DNA from: Bacteroidales bacterium
GTDB lineage: Bacteria; Bacteroidota; Bacteroidia; Bacteroidales; UBA3824
Length of the DNA stretch: 50,725 nt
Reading direction: 5' to 3'
NCBI GenBank assembly: GCA_017541145.1
Contig: JAFXZT010000004.1
Location: 1-50,725 of the forward strand
Shown: positions 42,668-50,599 of the stretch, in pieces
Layout of the letters: the number at the start of each line of letters is the position of its first letter
How positions within the stretch are numbered: the first letter of the stretch is position 1
Translations under genes and position numbers: made by a program
The notes under the pieces: generated by a model
What the model was told of the DNA's origin: nothing
The model's database searches: none
The model's input: the letters and a program-made list of their open reading frames with translations, nothing else

Positions 42668-42844
42668 ATAAAGGCGCGAAACGCCTTTATCTTTGTAGGA
42701 GGCTCTGGTAAACCTTTGATAGAGATAAAAATGGCATTCCGCGCCGAAATATATCTTGCCCATCTTTACCACGGGCAAAACTACTTCTATTTAGATCTGC
42801 TGTTTAAGACCCTATCAAAAATTTACCAGATTTTCGCTACAAAG
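42668..42844. ncRNA. Structured inverted element, possible RNA or palindromic element
   Basis: A hairpin (ATAAAGGCG/CGCCTTTAT, 42668-42690, five-base loop) is followed by three collinear helices that enclose about 90 bases: 42691-42698 with 42837-42844 (8 bp), 42704-42712 with 42822-42830 (9 bp), and 42715-42722 with 42812-42819 (8 bp). A short inner hairpin (TTGCCC/GGGCAA, 42756-42778) lies in the loop. Internal loops of 5/6 and 2/2 bases separate the helices. Strand and transcription are unknown; it could be a structured RNA, a leader of either divergent gene, or a MITE-like element. Confidence 0.55.
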
Positions 42845-43007
42845 CCTTAAACTTTTCTACGGCAAAACTAAACATTTAACCGCGAAACGCCAAATTTTTT
42901 TTGCAAATTAACGTAATATTTCTTATTCTGCAAAAATATCGAAACATTTTATCTATAAAAAATTAAAAAAATACAGTATAACGTAAAAAAATATACTAAA
43001 AGATGCT

Positions 43008-43015
43008 TATATTTG
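43008..43015 (+). promoter_or_regulatory. -7 box (TATATTTG) of the 43044 gene
   Basis: TATATTTG fits TAnnTTTG and lies 28 bases before the ATG at 43044; no good -33 box is seen. Confidence 0.5.
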
Positions 43016-43043
43016 CGCCGTAATAATCATTAAAGCAACCGCC

Positions 43044-44417
43044 ATGAACAATCTTTTTGTCAATGAACTCAACATTATAAACCGGACTTATCTGTTTTAT
43101 AACGACAGAAAAGAGTTGGAGAAAGAAACTTCGCTGCATTTTTCGCAGGCTAACAACGCCGCCAAATCGGGGTTTGAAAAACGCTATTTGGCTTTTGAGA
43201 AACTCTCAAAATATGCCAAAGAAGTCTGCAACTTGGAACTGAAAAAACTGCTCGAAATATATCAAAACGTTTCCGAACAAATTGATAAAGAAGGTATTAG
43301 AAGGTCGCGTGTTAAAAAAGCAGACATTTTTGGCGTTGTCAGCAAATATATCTCCGATGAGAAAAGCGGCACAGATTCCGCGCTTACTGCAACCGTCAGG
43401 TTTTTGATTTTGGCGGGATTGCTGCCCAAAACCACCTCCAAACAAGGTGGGTCAAAAAATATCAGAAAGGATTTTGAACGGATGATTGACTTCTTTGAGG
43501 ATTATTGCCGGACTGCAAAGTTGATGTCTTACAATCATCTTGACATTCATAGAGAAAACCTCGCGGACGCAGACGATGATGCGCTGAGCCGGATTCTGTT
43601 AATAGATGCGGCGAGAAACATTTTGCAGTCAATAAAAAACTTCAACAACCGCAAAAGTCTGTTTGAAGCCGCCAAGAATTTTCAGAATGTCAGGTGCGAT
43701 TTGGAAGGCGTTTATTCGCGTTACGACGGCGACAGTCCGAGCGATTTTTGGTATGTGTACTTTGATGAGGAGCGCGAAAACAATTATTTTCTTGTACATT
43801 TTTACAAAAACAAAACGACAGGGCGGTTGGAATATGTCTGTTATGTGGGATTGCTAAGGAAATATTTGGATTTGCAGGAATTGACAGTCTTTTCCGACAA
43901 ATATTGGCGCATATTGTGCGAAAACTCCGGCATTGAGGATTCCGACGAAACCGTAAGGTTTTGGGTGGATTTTTCTAAAAAAACTACCAAAATTTATCCT
44001 TCTGACGACGGCAAAATCAAGAAAATAACATTTGACCGTGTGTATTCCAAGGGTGTGAAACTGCCGCTAAAAACTCTCTACCGTGTGGAAAACTTTGAGG
44101 ATTATTTTCAACTGACGGACACCGCCGAAAATGCCACCGACGACAAATATTTGCATGACATCACGGGGACTCTTTATGCCATTACCAGTGATTATTTTTA
44201 TATTTCGCTGACAGAAACTGATATGGCGGCTCTCAAAACCGACAAAAAATATCTCAAAGTGCCTCGCACAGAGGATTTGTCGTTGTGCGACAATATCCAT
44301 TCCGAAGTGTTTTTAGTTCATTTTGGCGACGGTGCGGTTTATTTGGCGTTTTACCATCTGAACAAGTTTTATGACCTCAGGAAGTGCGGGTTTGAATTTA
44401 CTGATAATATTTTGTGA
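43044..44417 (+). CDS. Unrecognised 457-residue protein divergent from the dynamin operon
   Basis: I do not recognise a family. The protein is soluble, rich in charged and aromatic residues, and appears to have two halves: a helical N-terminal part (about 1-210: LELKKLLEIYQNVSEQIDKE, then ARNILQSIKNFNNRKSLFEA) and a beta-rich C-terminal part (about 215-455: DFWYVYFDEERENNYFLVHF, GRLEYVCYVGLLRKY, VYLAFYHLNKFYDLR). No signal peptide or membrane segment is visible. It is convergent with the DUF2059 gene, with a terminator between, and shares the intergenic structured element with the dynamin operon, so a related role is possible but unproven. Confidence 0.7.
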   Translation: MNNLFVNELNIINRTYLFYNDRKELEKETSLHFSQANNAAKSGFEKRYLAFEKLSKYAKEVCNLELKKLLEIYQNVSEQIDKEGIRRSRVKKADIFGVVSKYISDEKSGTDSALTATVRFLILAGLLPKTTSKQGGSKNIRKDFERMIDFFEDYCRTAKLMSYNHLDIHRENLADADDDALSRILLIDAARNILQSIKNFNNRKSLFEAAKNFQNVRCDLEGVYSRYDGDSPSDFWYVYFDEERENNYFLVHFYKNKTTGRLEYVCYVGLLRKYLDLQELTVFSDKYWRILCENSGIEDSDETVRFWVDFSKKTTKIYPSDDGKIKKITFDRVYSKGVKLPLKTLYRVENFEDYFQLTDTAENATDDKYLHDITGTLYAITSDYFYISLTETDMAALKTDKKYLKVPRTEDLSLCDNIHSEVFLVHFGDGAVYLAFYHLNKFYDLRKCGFEFTDNIL

Positions 44418-44426
44418 TAAAAAAAA

Positions 44427-44469
44427 TCATAATGCACAATCCTTTAAAACACCGAATTGCGCATTATGA
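44427..44469. terminator. Bidirectional terminator between convergent genes
   Basis: TCATAATGC (44427-44435) pairs with GCATTATGA (44461-44469), extended by CAAT/ATTG beyond one mismatch, with A/T-rich flanks on both sides. Confidence 0.75.
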
Positions 44470-44488
44470 ATTATACTTTGAGAATCGC

Positions 44489-44929
44489 TTAACGTTTTAC
44501 GTGTTTGGTGATAATGCCGTTCATAGCACCCAAAAAGTCAGTGTCTTGTGTCGCTTTTACTGCCAACTGAGAGAGTGCAGGTGTGAGACGGATGTTTTTC
44601 TGTCCCAACGGCGTCGAAAGGAATTGGTTGAGTTCCTTTATCTCGGCGAGAGTGTAGTTCTCGGCGTAAAACTTGGTGTACATTTCTACAAGTTTTGGCA
44701 TCAGGGCGTCAACAATTTCTTCCGACATAGCCTTTACGTCGTCAAAGGCAACCTGACCGCTGTTGTTGAGGGTTTCGTACTGTAACTTCATCGTCTCCAC
44801 CATTACCTCGCGGGTGTGTTGAAGTTCAAGCGATTTTTTGATTTCGGCAACCATAGCGGCGTCCTGAGCCTTCGTTGTGCCGATTGCTGCAATGAAAAAC
44901 ATTGCAATAAACATAATTACTTTTTTCAT
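44489..44929 (-). CDS. DUF2059 domain secreted protein
   Basis: This 146-residue protein has a signal peptide (about 1-21, ending TTKAQ) and a helical DUF2059 domain. The domain shows KFYAENYTLAEIKELNQFLSTPLGQK, the family's hallmark (F-Y-x-x-x-x-T-x-x-E-L-x-x-L-x-x-F-x-x-S-P-x-G), split here between EIKELNQF and TPLGQK. Periplasmic location is inferred; the function of the family is unknown. It is the last gene of the minus-strand block with the GntR regulator and ABC transporter, 34 bases downstream of the regulator. Confidence 0.85.
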   Translation of the reverse strand: MKKVIMFIAMFFIAAIGTTKAQDAAMVAEIKKSLELQHTREVMVETMKLQYETLNNSGQVAFDDVKAMSEEIVDALMPKLVEMYTKFYAENYTLAEIKELNQFLSTPLGQKNIRLTPALSQLAVKATQDTDFLGAMNGIITKHVKR

Positions 44930-44963
44930 AATAATTAGTAGTATTTAGTGAAACAATAAAAAA

Positions 44964-45317
44964 TTATCCGTTAAATTTATTTATAACTTCTTCAATCCCA
45001 ATCCCTAACATCCTCATTTGCCTGAAAACTTCGGGCAGGGTCTGTTTCATAAATTCGTCGCGGCGGATTTTTATGATGTGCTGTTTTGCGCCATTGGTAA
45101 CGAAATAGCCGAGTCCGCGCTTGTTGTAGATGATGTCCTCCCGCGAGAGAAAATCGTATGACTTGACGACGGTGTTGGTGTTAACTTCCAACAACACAGC
45201 ATATTCGCGGACAGACGGGATGCGGTCGTCGTCCTTGTATTTGCCCGCGATTATCTCGTCGCAAAGCCGGTCGGCAATCTGCAAAAAAATCGCCTTGTCG
45301 CTGTTATTGAAGTTCAT
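44964..45317 (-). CDS. GntR-family transcriptional regulator (YtrA-type)
   Basis: This 117-residue protein has a winged-helix GntR DNA-binding domain (IFLQIADRLCDEIIAGKYKD, then SVREYAVLLEVNTNTVVKSY) and a short helical C terminus (about 75-117) as in the YtrA subgroup, which lacks a ligand domain. The start ATG at 45317 overlaps the transporter stop as ATGA, excluding the longer upstream start at 45371. YtrA-type regulators usually repress the neighbouring ABC operon. Here the regulator gene follows the transporter genes instead of preceding them. Autoregulation is inferred. Confidence 0.9.
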   Translation of the reverse strand: MNFNNSDKAIFLQIADRLCDEIIAGKYKDDDRIPSVREYAVLLEVNTNTVVKSYDFLSREDIIYNKRGLGYFVTNGAKQHIIKIRRDEFMKQTLPEVFRQMRMLGIGIEEVINKFNG

Positions 45318-45994
45318 AATTGATTGTCGTGTTGATAAAAAATTGTACTGAACTTTATCTTCTTGAAGCAATAGTATGAGCCGACCATTGCCGCCATAAT
45401 TAATATTGTAACAATGATTATTAGGCCTACACTGTTGTCCAAGAGTGAGAGTTTTGCGCCGTCGCCAAGCAACGCTTTTATTGCCCTTACCATCGCAAAA
45501 CTAAATCCGCCACCGATAATCAATCCGTAAAGATAAGGAAATTTACGAATCGCCATTCCTCCCAAAATGTTGAATGTCAAATAGGCAAGCAATGTTAATG
45601 GTTCCAATAATGTAGTGCAATTCGGCGGTTGCGCCCAAATGCCGTCCGCCGCAACGATAATGCCGCAAACAACAATCAGCCTTATTGCCGTCAATGCAAT
45701 TACAGCGAGAAATTTCTCAAAATGCGTGGCGGGTATTGAGATAAACTGTTGACGGACAGTCTGTTTGTCGATTGACGAAAGACACAATGACGAGACAACG
45801 CCACCCGCCACAAAGAGTATCAGGGCGAAGATTCTGCCGTCGGTGTCGAAGTGCGTCCAAGTCAACAAAAGTCCTGACGCTATTGCAACGGCGGCTACTA
45901 TGGCTGTCATCATTAATGTATCTTTGAAACTTGCGGTTGCAAACCACCTTAAAAAGGTTGCAAACCTATTGAAACTGAATTTGTTGGTGTTCAT
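45314..45994 (-). CDS. ABC transporter membrane protein
   Basis: This 226-residue membrane protein has about six hydrophobic segments (IVAAVAIASGLLL; IFALILFVAGGVVSSLCL; FLAVIALTAIRLIVVCGIIV; LTLLAYLTFNILGGMAI; YLYGLIIGGGFSFAMV; VGLIIIVTILIMAAMVGSYY) and no extracytoplasmic domain. Its gene overlaps both the ATPase gene upstream and the GntR gene downstream by ATGA, so the three form one translationally coupled unit. The substrate is unknown; GntR/YtrA-linked systems often handle cell-wall-active peptides or export, which is family knowledge only. It ends in a short basic tail. Confidence 0.85.
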   Translation of the reverse strand: MNTNKFSFNRFATFLRWFATASFKDTLMMTAIVAAVAIASGLLLTWTHFDTDGRIFALILFVAGGVVSSLCLSSIDKQTVRQQFISIPATHFEKFLAVIALTAIRLIVVCGIIVAADGIWAQPPNCTTLLEPLTLLAYLTFNILGGMAIRKFPYLYGLIIGGGFSFAMVRAIKALLGDGAKLSLLDNSVGLIIIVTILIMAAMVGSYYCFKKIKFSTIFYQHDNQL

Positions 45995-46824
45995 AGTTTT
46001 CCATTGTTAACTGCGTTGTACAAAAGTTCGAGATTGACGGGCGTTTCCGTGCGGCGCGGTGTGCGGCGGGCGATTACGGAAGTGCCTTGCAGAGAGTTTT
46101 CGGAGTAGATGACGCCGCCCATTTGGTCGTCGGCGCGGTGTTCAAATACGTATTCGGCGGCGATGTCGGCGATTGACTTGTCCATCAGCATTTTCTTGTT
46201 GCCGAGTATCAGGACGTGGTCGATGATGTTTTCCACGTCGTGCACCTGATGCGTGGAGATGATCATCGTGCGGTCGTCGGTCATATTCTGCGCAATCACC
46301 TTGCGGAAAAGGCTTTTTGACTCGATGTCGAGGCCGTTGGTGGGTTCGTCCATCAGGAGGTATTTGGCGTTGGTGGCGAGTGCAAAACTCATATAAACCT
46401 TCTTCTTGGTGCCCATAGAGATTGCGCCGAGGTCGGAGATGTCGCCGATTTCAAAGTCGTTGAGACATTTGCTGAAAATCTCGTCGCTGAAATCGGGGTA
46501 GAACGGACGGTAGAGTTTCACGTACTTTTGGAGCGACATATTAGGCAGTTCAAACTCCTCGGTAACAATGAAAATCTTGCTCATTGTTAGTGGCAGGTGG
46601 TCGGTAACAACATCGTCGTCGATAAGCACCTTACCCTTACTCGGCCTGTTGAGACCCGCCAAAAGGTAGAGCAACGTCGATTTTCCCACGCCGTTTTTGC
46701 CGAGGAGTCCGTAGATTTTGTTCTCTTCGAGCGTCAGGCTGAAATTCCAAAAGATGCTGCTATCCTTGGTTGGATTGTATTTATGCCTTGGATAATTGTA
46801 ACTTATTTTGTTGACCTGTATCAT
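45991..46824 (-). CDS. ABC transporter ATP-binding protein
   Basis: This 277-residue ATPase has Walker A GKNGVGKST (about residues 41-49), a degenerate signature (ISMGTKKKVYMSFAL, where LSGGQ is usual), Walker B YLLMDEPTNGLD, and the H-loop histidine in IISTHQVHDVE. A C-terminal extension of about 60 residues carries an arginine-rich piece (IARRTPRRTETPVN). It powers the membrane protein encoded next. The altered signature is typical of this transporter subgroup. Its start at 46824 is the first gene of the operon; a candidate operator lies upstream at 46852-46877. Confidence 0.92.
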   Translation of the reverse strand: MIQVNKISYNYPRHKYNPTKDSSIFWNFSLTLEENKIYGLLGKNGVGKSTLLYLLAGLNRPSKGKVLIDDDVVTDHLPLTMSKIFIVTEEFELPNMSLQKYVKLYRPFYPDFSDEIFSKCLNDFEIGDISDLGAISMGTKKKVYMSFALATNAKYLLMDEPTNGLDIESKSLFRKVIAQNMTDDRTMIISTHQVHDVENIIDHVLILGNKKMLMDKSIADIAAEYVFEHRADDQMGGVIYSENSLQGTSVIARRTPRRTETPVNLELLYNAVNNGKL

Positions 46825-46851
46825 AGCATTTTGTGTTTAGTTTTACTGTTA

Positions 46852-46877
46852 TAGTGTAGCACTCTAATAGTACACAG
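46852..46877. promoter_or_regulatory. Candidate GntR operator upstream of the ABC operon
   Basis: GTGTA (46854-46858) and TACAC (46871-46875) form an inverted repeat with 12 bases between arms, upstream of the ATPase start. YtrA-type GntR regulators bind similar GTGTA...TACAC sites, so this is a plausible autoregulatory site, not a proven one. Confidence 0.35.
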
Positions 46878-46955
46878 CAAAAGTATTATTAGAATTTTGA
46901 ATGTGCAAATTTTTTTGGGGAATTTTTTGGGGATTAAGGTTTTTTAACAAATAAA

Positions 46956-46984
46956 AAAAGAGACGCGATAGGTACGTCTCTTTT
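46956..46984 (-). terminator. Terminator of the Dcu transporter gene
   Basis: AAAAGAGACG (46956-46965) pairs perfectly with CGTCTCTTTT (46975-46984). On the minus strand a T-rich run follows. Confidence 0.85.
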
Positions 46985-47008
46985 AATTGGTTGAAAATCA
47001 GGGGAGTA

Positions 47009-48352
47009 TTAATACACCATCCACGTCAGCAGCATTGCCACCAACGTTGACACCACGACGCTCACCAAGCCGGGCATCATAAAACTGTGGTTAAGGAGAT
47101 ATTTGCCGATGACGGTGGTGCCGGAGCGGTCAAAATTGACTGTTGCGATGTCGCTCGGATAATTGGGGATGAAGAAATATCCGTAAACGCTCGGCAACAC
47201 GCCCAACAAAACCGGTCCCGGAATACCGAGAGAATAAGCCAATGGCAGCATCGAAACCACCACCGCACCTTGCGAATTTATCAGCACCGACACCGCAAAA
47301 AATGCAAACGCAATTGTCCACGGATGTTCGCTTACGATTCCTTCCAAACCGCCTTTCATCACGTCAAGATAGTTGCTGAAATACGTATCCGCCAACCACG
47401 CAATGCCGTAAATCGCCACAACAGCCACCATTCCGCTCTGCCAAACCGCGCCGCCGACAGCCTTTTTGGGTGCGGCCTTGCAGAAGATAATCATACAAGC
47501 GGCGGCAGTAATCATCACAATCTGAATGATGATGTTCATACCGATAGGTTTGCCATTGAAAGTCGGGCGAAGGTCGTGTCCCGCAATTTGGAACACTGAG
47601 TACATGACAATCAGCAACAATGCGCCTACAAAAATGTAAACTGCGCGTTTTGCCTCCTTGGTGATTTCCTTGTCGAGGAGCGTGGCGGAATTGCCGTACA
47701 TATATTCCTTGGTTTTCGGGTCGCGGAGACGCTCTTGGAATTGCGGGTCTTTGTCGAGGTCGAGGCCGCGCTTGTAACTGAGTGCCGCAGCCGCAATCAA
47801 TCCGCACAGACACGCCGGAATCGTAATGCCAATCACCTGCAAGTTGTTGACATCGAAACCGTTGGCATTGGAGATGACCACAAACGAAGCCACCGCAGCC
47901 GCAATTGGCGAACAAGTGATGCCCACCTGACTTGCAATGCTCGCCACGCCGCAAGGACGCTCAGGACGGATACCTTTTTTGAGCGAAATGTCGCAGATAA
48001 TCGGCATCAGGGTATAGACCACGTGTCCCGTTCCTACCAAAACGGTAAGGAAAAACGTACACAGCGGCGCGAGGAAGGTGATGTGGTTTGGGTGTTTGCG
48101 GAGTAGTTTTTCCGCCAACTGAATCAGCCAATCCATACCGCCCGACGCCTGCATCATTCCCGCGCACGTAACGGCGGCAATGATGATGTAGATGACATCA
48201 GTGGGCGGATTGCCGGGTTTTAGCCCGAAGCAAAGGACCAACAGCGCGAGTCCAATGCCTGAAATCGCACCGAGCGCAAGGCTGCCGTACCGCGAACCCA
48301 CGTACAGCGCACCAAGTACGATCAACAGTTCAAGAATCATTGCAATGTCCAT
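47009..48352 (-). CDS. Anaerobic C4-dicarboxylate transporter, DcuA/DcuB family
   Basis: This 447-residue protein has about ten to twelve membrane segments and Dcu-family phrases: TFFLTVLVGTGHVVYTLMPI, GVASIASQVGITCSPIAAAV, and GYFFIPNYPSDIATVNFDRS followed by GTTVIGKYLLNHSFMMPG. Dcu carriers exchange fumarate, aspartate or malate for succinate during anaerobic fumarate respiration, fitting a succinate-producing anaerobe. Its length is normal. It stands alone, between a GH3 gene upstream and a strong terminator downstream. Confidence 0.95.
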   Translation of the reverse strand: MDIAMILELLIVLGALYVGSRYGSLALGAISGIGLALLVLCFGLKPGNPPTDVIYIIIAAVTCAGMMQASGGMDWLIQLAEKLLRKHPNHITFLAPLCTFFLTVLVGTGHVVYTLMPIICDISLKKGIRPERPCGVASIASQVGITCSPIAAAVASFVVISNANGFDVNNLQVIGITIPACLCGLIAAAALSYKRGLDLDKDPQFQERLRDPKTKEYMYGNSATLLDKEITKEAKRAVYIFVGALLLIVMYSVFQIAGHDLRPTFNGKPIGMNIIIQIVMITAAACMIIFCKAAPKKAVGGAVWQSGMVAVVAIYGIAWLADTYFSNYLDVMKGGLEGIVSEHPWTIAFAFFAVSVLINSQGAVVVSMLPLAYSLGIPGPVLLGVLPSVYGYFFIPNYPSDIATVNFDRSGTTVIGKYLLNHSFMMPGLVSVVVSTLVAMLLTWMVY

Positions 48353-48412
48353 AATATTAGAGTTTTAAAGGGTTAAATGAATTGTTTTGCTGCCAAAGAT
48401 AAAAATATTTTC

Positions 48413-50575
48413 CTAATCCAAGAAAATTACTTTTCTAATGTCGGCGGATGACGCTCCGATTTCCAATTGAATACGTCCTGTTTCGGGGACGAATGAGTGG
48501 CGTGTTTCGTCCCAATATGAAAGGTCGCTCTTGGACACTTTGAGTATCACCTCTTTGGTTTGCCCTGCCGGTATCGAGACGCGCTCAAAGGCTTTCAACT
48601 GCCTTTTAGGATGTTCTACCTTGGACTCCGGGTAACTTGCATACAACTGCACCACCTCGTCGCCATCGCGTTTGCCAGTGTTGGTTATTGATACTGAAAC
48701 ATATACATTCTGCTTGTCTTGTTTTTGCACACGCGCCTGTTCATAATTGAAACTTGTGTAACTGAGACCGTAGCCAAACGGATAGAGAGCCTCGCCCTTG
48801 AAATACATATACGTGCGTCCGTGGCGGATGTCGTAGTCGAGGATATGTGGCAGGTCAAGGATGTCGCGCACCCAGGTCTGATTGGTTCGTCCGGCAGGGT
48901 TGACTTTCCCGAACAAAACGTCTGTTACGCCATATCCCTGTTCCTGTGAACAATGTGTTACGTGAATGATTGCGGGCAGATGGTCGTTGCTCCAATTGAT
49001 TGCGTAGGGGAAACTGCTCACAAGTACGAGTACAATGTTGGGGTTGATGGTGTAAAGGCGGCGGATTTCGTCTTCGTCGGGCAGTTGGAGCGAGTGTCGG
49101 TCGTTGGCCTCGCGTCCGTCGCTTGGCACGGGGCAAACTTTCCAAGTGCGGTCGGTGCCGTAGGGATGATTGCCGGTACAAACAAGCACCATATCCGCCT
49201 CCTTTGCCAAATCCTCGGCGCGTCCAAATTGGTTGTCGGGTGCGTAGAGAATTTCAATGCCGTTCTGTTTGCCAACATCCTGCATCGCTTTTAGAATTGT
49301 GTTTTCGTAGGGTGCTGTGCCGCTGTACCAATCGTAAATTATCTTGTCGGCGTAGGGTCCAACCACTGCTATCTTCTTCACTTTCTGAGGGTTGATGGGC
49401 AGTGTTTGTTTTTCGTTTTTGAGGAGGACAATGCTTTTGGCAGTTACCTCGCGGACAAATTGCTTGACTTCTTCGCGCTCGTATGGCGGCATCGCTGTGG
49501 TGTCTTTGCCGATGTTGTCGTATGGACATTTGTCGTCGAGAAGTCCAAGTTTAAGAGCCACGTAGATATTGCCGCTGATTGCATTTTCGATGTCCGCCTC
49601 GGTTATAAGACCCTTTTCAACGGCTTCTTTGAGATTTGGAAGAAAACGGTCGAGAAACTGGCTTGTACCGGCTTTGACCACACCGGCTGCTGCGGCAGTT
49701 AAGTCGGGATAATAATGATGCGCGGTAAGGAGCAAACTAAATGCGCCTCCGTCGGTGCAGATGATGCCGTTGTTGCCCCATTCCTTGCGGGCGACTTCGT
49801 TGAGGCAGGGATGGACAGCCATTGGAATTCCGTTCCATTTGTTGTACGACGCCATAAACGCACGGCTGCCGCCTTCGGTGATTCCCTTATAGAAAGGGTA
49901 GGAGTAGTATTCGCGAAACAGACGCTCGTCAAAATCGCTCGAAGTGGAGTCGCGTCCGTCCTCGTTGCTGTTGGCAAGAAAATGCTTCATCAGGGCGCAG
50001 GTTTTCCAGTAGCGTGGGTCGTTGCCTTGAAGACCCTTTACCATAGAGATTGTTAATTGTCCCACGAGGTATGGATCCTCGCCATAACTCTCTTCGGTGC
50101 GTCCCCAACGAGGGTCGCGTGCAAGGTCGGCATTCGGGGCAAACACAACAAGTCCTTTGCGGCGTGCAATGTTGCCCTGCGCATACCAACGTACTTCTTC
50201 CGCCTCGATTTCGCCAATTCGTTGAATCAATGAGCGATCCCAGGTGCATCCCATTCCGTAAGCCTGAGGGAAAATGGTGGTTGGCAGGTCGTCGGGCACT
50301 TCCTTGCCATCCACCGTTTTGACTCCATTGTTGCGCGACGGGCCGCCGAGTGCCAATCCGTGCAATCCCTCGTAGCAGCCGTAGATGGGTACACCAAGTC
50401 GCTGAGTGCCAAGCATTGGCGACATCCACATCATCTTTTCTTCGAGCGTGAGATGCTTGATGAAGAGTTGCACACGCTTGTTGTCGTCCAGTTTTGTGTT
50501 CTGGAAGTCGTAGGGTTGGGCTGAAATTGCTGATGCCACAAGACAAACAGCAATCATCATTAGTAGTCGTTTCAT
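48413..50575 (-). CDS. GH3 family beta-glycosidase, secreted
   Basis: This 720-residue enzyme has a signal peptide (about 1-20, ending AISAQ). A GH3 (beta/alpha)8 barrel follows, with YEGLHGLALGG, PNADLARDPRWGRTEESYGED and the nucleophile aspartate in GIICTDGGAF. A second alpha/beta domain (from about 390, SIVLLKNEKQTLPI) and a C-terminal FnIII-like domain (YVSVSITNTGKRDGDEVVQL) complete it. Architecture fits beta-glucosidase or beta-xylosidase; the specificity cannot be read off. The nucleophile is in CTDGG rather than the common SDW, a variation seen in xylosidase-like members. Upstream lies a probable GH2 gene on the same strand. Confidence 0.94.
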   Translation of the reverse strand: MKRLLMMIAVCLVASAISAQPYDFQNTKLDDNKRVQLFIKHLTLEEKMMWMSPMLGTQRLGVPIYGCYEGLHGLALGGPSRNNGVKTVDGKEVPDDLPTTIFPQAYGMGCTWDRSLIQRIGEIEAEEVRWYAQGNIARRKGLVVFAPNADLARDPRWGRTEESYGEDPYLVGQLTISMVKGLQGNDPRYWKTCALMKHFLANSNEDGRDSTSSDFDERLFREYYSYPFYKGITEGGSRAFMASYNKWNGIPMAVHPCLNEVARKEWGNNGIICTDGGAFSLLLTAHHYYPDLTAAAAGVVKAGTSQFLDRFLPNLKEAVEKGLITEADIENAISGNIYVALKLGLLDDKCPYDNIGKDTTAMPPYEREEVKQFVREVTAKSIVLLKNEKQTLPINPQKVKKIAVVGPYADKIIYDWYSGTAPYENTILKAMQDVGKQNGIEILYAPDNQFGRAEDLAKEADMVLVCTGNHPYGTDRTWKVCPVPSDGREANDRHSLQLPDEDEIRRLYTINPNIVLVLVSSFPYAINWSNDHLPAIIHVTHCSQEQGYGVTDVLFGKVNPAGRTNQTWVRDILDLPHILDYDIRHGRTYMYFKGEALYPFGYGLSYTSFNYEQARVQKQDKQNVYVSVSITNTGKRDGDEVVQLYASYPESKVEHPKRQLKAFERVSIPAGQTKEVILKVSKSDLSYWDETRHSFVPETGRIQLEIGASSADIRKVIFLD

Positions 50576-50599
50576 ATTATGAATTTTTTTAGTTATTAA

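Noticed and set aside
42668-42891. Retron msr-msd RNA
   Set aside because: The inverted flanks recall a retron, but no reverse transcriptase gene is present nearby.
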